This document shows positions 59,941-64,000 of a stretch of DNA of 64,000 nucleotides, piece after piece (the first letter of the stretch is position 1; every line of letters starts with the position of its first letter). The position numbers were made by a program, and so were the translations under genes. The DNA comes from Halosimplex halophilum. Lineage in GTDB: Archaea; Halobacteriota; Halobacteria; Halobacteriales; Haloarculaceae. Location of the stretch: positions 1,710,891 to 1,774,890 of the forward strand of contig NZ_ML214297.1 in NCBI RefSeq assembly GCF_004698125.1, given 5' to 3'. Below the pieces are notes generated by a model, which was given only the letters and a program-made list of their open reading frames with translations, was not told the DNA's origin and made no database searches.

Positions 59941-60537
59941 TCAGGTGCGTTCCACCCGCAGGAGCACGACCGCGAAGACCCACATGAAGACCGCGCCGAC
60001 GGGGACGGTCGGCTGGTGCTGGAAGAACATCGCCGTGGCGACCGAGAAGGCGACCGCGAGGACCGCGAAGCAGGCGCCGAACACGCGGACGGGGTCGAGC
60101 GTCAGCCTGGCCGCGGCGGCTCCGGGGACGGCGTCGGCGAGCGCGTCGGGCGCCCCGCCGGCGATCCGTGTCTCGGCTCGCTCGGCGGCCGCTTCGAGCT
60201 GCTCGTCGCGCGCGTAGTAGACGAGACTCAGCAGGAGCATGCACCCGAAGAACCCGGCGGTGGCGAGCCAGAGCTGTCCCTCGGGCACCTGGTTCGGGGG
60301 GACGAACCCGGGGATCTCGGGGACGAACTGGACGAGCCCGTCCAGCGACTGCCGGCCCAGCGCGACCCCGAACAGGTAGTGGAACTGGAGGAAGACGAAC
60401 CGGATGTTGACGACGGTGAAGGTGCCGTCGAGCCAGGAGGGCGACTCGCGCAGCACCGACACCGACCACGGCAGGAGGGCGGTCAGCCACGTCGCGAGAA
60501 CGGCCAGTTCACCGGCGTACTCCGAGCGGACCCACAT
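59941..60537 (-). CDS. four-TM haloarchaeal membrane protein (DUF7549-like)
   Basis: A 198-residue protein. Hydrophobic segments are at about 12-32, 50-68 (FVFLQFHYLFGVALG), 88-108 (WLATAGFFGCMLLLSLVYYA) and 150-195 (two helices). A basic/acidic cytoplasmic loop (RDEQLEAAAERAETRIAGG) separates the second pair. I have no functional motif. The DUF7549 label is from memory. ATG at 60537 (MWVRSEYAGEL) is used; the long upstream frame is a shadow of another strand. Confidence 0.68.
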   Translation of the reverse strand: MWVRSEYAGELAVLATWLTALLPWSVSVLRESPSWLDGTFTVVNIRFVFLQFHYLFGVALGRQSLDGLVQFVPEIPGFVPPNQVPEGQLWLATAGFFGCMLLLSLVYYARDEQLEAAAERAETRIAGGAPDALADAVPGAAAARLTLDPVRVFGACFAVLAVAFSVATAMFFQHQPTVPVGAVFMWVFAVVLLRVERT

Positions 60538-60687
60538 GGCCAGACTCGCCGTCGCCGCCCGTATAAAAGCTACCGGCTCCCGGGGCGACGGTCGTCCAGA
60601 CGCGCTCGGGCCCAGCGCGGTCGGCCCAGCCACGGCCGGCATCGGCGTTACGTTCATGCACGCCCGTTCCCTAGTGGGGGGTGTCGA

Positions 60688-61143
60688 ATGAGGCGCGATT
60701 ACGTCACGCTGGAACTCCGTCACGTCGACCGGGACGGCGACCGCCTGCCGACGGCCGCGTTGCGCTACGACGGCCCGTCGGACCTCCTCGAGGAGCGCCT
60801 CACGGACGCCGGGGGCGACCGGCTGGACCGCGACCGCGTCGACGTCGCCTTCCGCTTCCGGACGGCCGGCGACGACGACGCCGCCGGCGTCTTCAGCCTC
60901 ACCAACCGGGTGACCGGGGAGTTCGTCGTCGAGGTCAACGCCGACGCCGGGTCGGTGCGGGAACTCGTCGACGCCGCCCGCCGCGAGGACGACCCCGACG
61001 ACGCCGACGGCTGCTACCGCGTCGTCGTCGAGCGCGACGGCGAGACGGTCGCCGACTTCGAGAAACGCACCCTGCTCGTCTACGACGACGAGGGGAGTCT
61101 CCTCCGCCAGCACAGTCTCATCCCCAGCGGCGTCGAGCTGTAG
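60688..61143 (+). CDS. DUF5793-like haloarchaeal protein, 151 aa
   Basis: An acidic, beta-rich protein: MRRDYVTLELRHVDRDGDRLPTAALRYDG, then RVDVAFRFRTAGDDDAAGVFSLTNRVTGEFVVEVNADAG, and RVVVERDGETVADFEKRTLLVYDDEGSLLRQHSLIPSGVEL. The pattern fits a single domain that binds neither metal nor nucleotide visibly. The DUF5793 name is from memory. ATG at 60688 lies 14 nt after GTGGGGGGTG. Function unknown. Convergent with the sirtuin gene. Confidence 0.75.
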   Translation: MRRDYVTLELRHVDRDGDRLPTAALRYDGPSDLLEERLTDAGGDRLDRDRVDVAFRFRTAGDDDAAGVFSLTNRVTGEFVVEVNADAGSVRELVDAARREDDPDDADGCYRVVVERDGETVADFEKRTLLVYDDEGSLLRQHSLIPSGVEL

Positions 61144-61206
61144 CCCGGCCGTCCCCGGGCCCCGTGTGCCCGTCGCCGATTCGCCCGTCGGCCGCCCGTC
61201 GCCGTC

Positions 61207-62037
61207 CTACCCGTCGAGCGCCGCGACCAGCGCCGGCAGCGCCGCCGTCGCGTCCGCCCGGAGATCGTAGGCCGCTCGTTCGGAGTAGTCCGTCTCGTCG
61301 AGGTTCACGACGGCCAGCGTCGCGCCCGACTCGGCGGCGATCTCGGGCAGCAGCGCCGCCGGCCGCACCGTCAGCGACGACCCGACCGCGAGGAACACGT
61401 CGCAGCGCCGCGCGGCGGTCTGGGCCCGGTCGAACGCCTCGTCCGGCAGCGCCTCGCCGAACAGCACCACGTCCGGTTTGAGGACGCCCCCGCAGTCGCA
61501 AGTCGGCGGCCGCTCGCCCTCGCTGACGCGCTCGAAGACCGGGTCGGCCGGTCCGGTCGCGCCACAGCGGTCACAGACCACGCGGGCGCTCGTCCCGTGG
61601 AGTTCGACCACCGACTCCGAGCCCGCGGCCGCGTGGAGCCCGTCGACGTTCTGGGTCAGCAGCGTGTCGAGGTAGCCCCGCGATTCGAGCGTCGCCAGCG
61701 CCTCGTGGGCCGCGTTCGGCTCGACCCCGTCGCCGTACAGCGTCTCCCGGAGGGCCAGCCGGTCGGTCCAGAACCCCTCGGGGTCGGCGTCGAAGCGCCG
61801 CCGGTGGAAGTCCGCGGGGTCGTGGGTCTCCCAGACCGGGTCTGGCCCGTCGTCGCTCGACTCGCCGCGGAACGGCGGGATCCCCGACGGGACGCTCACG
61901 CCCGCGCCGGTGAGCGCGACGACCCGCTCGGCCGCTTCGATCTCGCTCGCGAGCGCCGACACCGCCGCCCCGTCCGCGCCGCTGGCGTCTGTCACTCCTG
62001 CCGGGTCGCCCCCGCTCTCGGCGTCGTCGCCGTCCAT
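61207..62037 (-). CDS. cobB: NAD-dependent protein deacylase (Sir2/CobB)
   Basis: A 276-residue sirtuin. The NAD-binding motifs are LTGAGVSVPSGIPPFRG, LLTQNVDGLH and the catalytic His in VELHGT. The zinc ribbon is CDRCGATGPADPVFERVSEGERPPTCDCG. The later VGSSLTVRPAALLP and NLDETDY complete the Rossmann fold. The first 30 residues are an acidic Gly/Asp-rich extension. The target is unknown; acetyl-CoA synthetase is a frequent one. Confidence 0.92.
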   Translation of the reverse strand: MDGDDAESGGDPAGVTDASGADGAAVSALASEIEAAERVVALTGAGVSVPSGIPPFRGESSDDGPDPVWETHDPADFHRRRFDADPEGFWTDRLALRETLYGDGVEPNAAHEALATLESRGYLDTLLTQNVDGLHAAAGSESVVELHGTSARVVCDRCGATGPADPVFERVSEGERPPTCDCGGVLKPDVVLFGEALPDEAFDRAQTAARRCDVFLAVGSSLTVRPAALLPEIAAESGATLAVVNLDETDYSERAAYDLRADATAALPALVAALDG

Positions 62038-62156
62038 ATCCGTGAGGACGGGTGAGACCGGGAAAAGTCACTCGTCGCGCTACGCGGACGGGAGCGGACG
62101 GAGGTCGGCGGTCGCTACGCGGTGCGGTCGCTCCCTGGTGGCGAGCGAACGGTGGA

Positions 62157-62214
62157 AAGAGAGGGTGGGTGGAACGGCGGAAAGGGTGGGGTGGAATCGG
62201 TGGGGTGGGTGGGG
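62157..62214 (+). other. G-rich tract with G-quadruplex potential in the sucC upstream region
   Basis: Seven runs of three or four G occur in 62163-62214, including GGGG-TGGAATCGGT-GGGG-T-GGG-T-GGGG (62188-62214). The whole gap 62038-62370 has no gene; the rest holds the divergent promoters. ACTTAACC near 62306 and GATTTAAGC at 62336-62344 are the sucC TATA candidates, the second well spaced for a leaderless start at 62371. Confidence 0.5.
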
Positions 62215-62370
62215 TGCGGCGCCGTCGGGCGCCGACACGCGTGATCGGTTTCGTCGGCAATAAGTGCCTTGTGGCCCAATTTTCGTGAACGATACCTGCC
62301 GGTGTACTTAACCGGGAGCCGGTCGATACCGTCGGGATTTAAGCGCTCGCCGGCCGCGGGTTCGAGTGAC

Positions 62371-63518
<1,148 letters not shown>

Positions 63519-63522
<4 letters not shown>

Positions 63523-64000
63523 GTGTTCTCGTCGACGAAGACAGCCGCGTCATCGTGCAGGGTATCACCGGCGGTGAGGGCAAGTTCCACACCGAGCAGA
63601 TGATCGAGTACGGGACGAACGTCGTCGCCGGCGCCGTCCCCGGCAAGGGCGGCCAGGAGGTCGCGGGCGTCCCCGTCTACGACACCGTCGCCGAGGCCGC
63701 CGAAGAGGAGGACGCCGACACCTCCGTCGTCTTCGTCCCGCCGGCGTTCGCCGGCGACGCCTGTTTCGAGGCGCTGGGCGTCGACGAGCTCGACCTGGTC
63801 GTCACCATCACCGAGGGCATCCCGACCCAGGACGTGTCGCGGGTCTACCGCCGCCTGCAGGAGACCGACGCCTACCTCGTCGGCCCGAACTGCCCCGGCG
63901 TCATCACGCCGGGCGAGGCCAAGCTCGGCATCCTGCCGGGCAACATCTTCGAGGCCGGCCGCGTCGGCCTCGTCTCCCGCTCGGGCACCCTGACCTACCA
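63519..64000 (+). CDS. sucD: succinyl-CoA synthetase alpha subunit (partial, cut by window end)
   Basis: The first 160 codons are present. The N-terminus [45 protein letters not shown] is the CoA-binding Rossmann region. Later motifs are VVTITEGIPTQDV and LVGPNCPGVITPGEAKLGILPGNI. The catalytic phospho-His lies beyond the window end. It pairs with the overlapping sucC to make the alpha/beta enzyme. Confidence 0.95.

Overview
The window is chromosomal DNA of an extremely halophilic archaeon (class Halobacteria). The evidence is very high GC with GC-biased third positions, acidic Asp/Glu-rich proteins, and TATA-like boxes about 25-35 nt upstream of start codons, implying leaderless mRNAs. It also carries split RNA polymerase genes (rpoB1/rpoB2, rpoA1/rpoA2), TFB, aIF2-beta, archaeal EF-1A/EF-2, Tat lipoproteins, a HalX response regulator and an intron-bearing elongator tRNA-Met. 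A Haloarculaceae-like genus would fit, but that is only an impression.

Layout. 1-12.5 kb: mixed housekeeping and small haloarchaeal proteins (PQQ-propeller lipoprotein, RNase HI, DMT permease, HalX regulator with a perfect palindrome in its promoter, tRNA-Met, a PH-like/coiled-coil protein, rhomboid, class II ribonucleotide reductase). 12.5-14 kb: a small accessory island in which a hicBA toxin-antitoxin pair lies between tRNA-Ala and a 17-bp duplicate of the tRNA 3' end. 14.1-17.5 kb: rpsJ, tuf, homoserine dehydrogenase and an ACT protein. 17.5-21 kb: 23-bp tandem repeats, then a tightly packed unit of a secreted sequon-rich protein, an ABC-2 permease, an ATPase and a 75-aa protein. 21.2-23.4 kb: EF-2. 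23.6-25.1 kb: an HEFAH metalloprotein and a DUF433/PIN-like toxin pair whose toxin is frameshifted. 25-28.6 kb: a sugar dehydrogenase lipoprotein and the biotin ECF transporter bioY-ecfA-ecfT behind a BirA-type operator. 29.6-30.2 kb: a dispersed structured repeat and a broken small membrane gene. 30.8-42.1 kb: rpsG, rpsL, a divergent GT-C glycosyltransferase, then nusA, rpoA2, rpoA1, rpoB1, rpoB2 and rpoH (all minus strand). 42.3-43.1 kb: tRNA-Asp with a duplicated 3' end and a second copy of the dispersed repeat. 43.1-64 kb: membrane and coiled-coil hypotheticals, a sugar nucleotidyltransferase, SppA, HflX, thioesterase, alcohol dehydrogenase, MoaC, NAD(P)HX repair enzyme, acylphosphatase, citrate synthase, OGG-type glycosylase, aIF2-beta, TFB, sirtuin and succinyl-CoA synthetase.

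Together the window encodes much of the core information-processing machinery. The classic archaeal rpo-nusA-rpsL-rpsG-fusA-tuf-rpsJ order is kept in orientation but split by inserted blocks. Accessory signals concentrate at tRNA 3' ends and in two repeat-rich gaps. The most interesting ones are the structured dispersed repeat with apparent compensatory stem changes, the hicBA cassette with attachment-site-like flanks, and the BirA-type operator.
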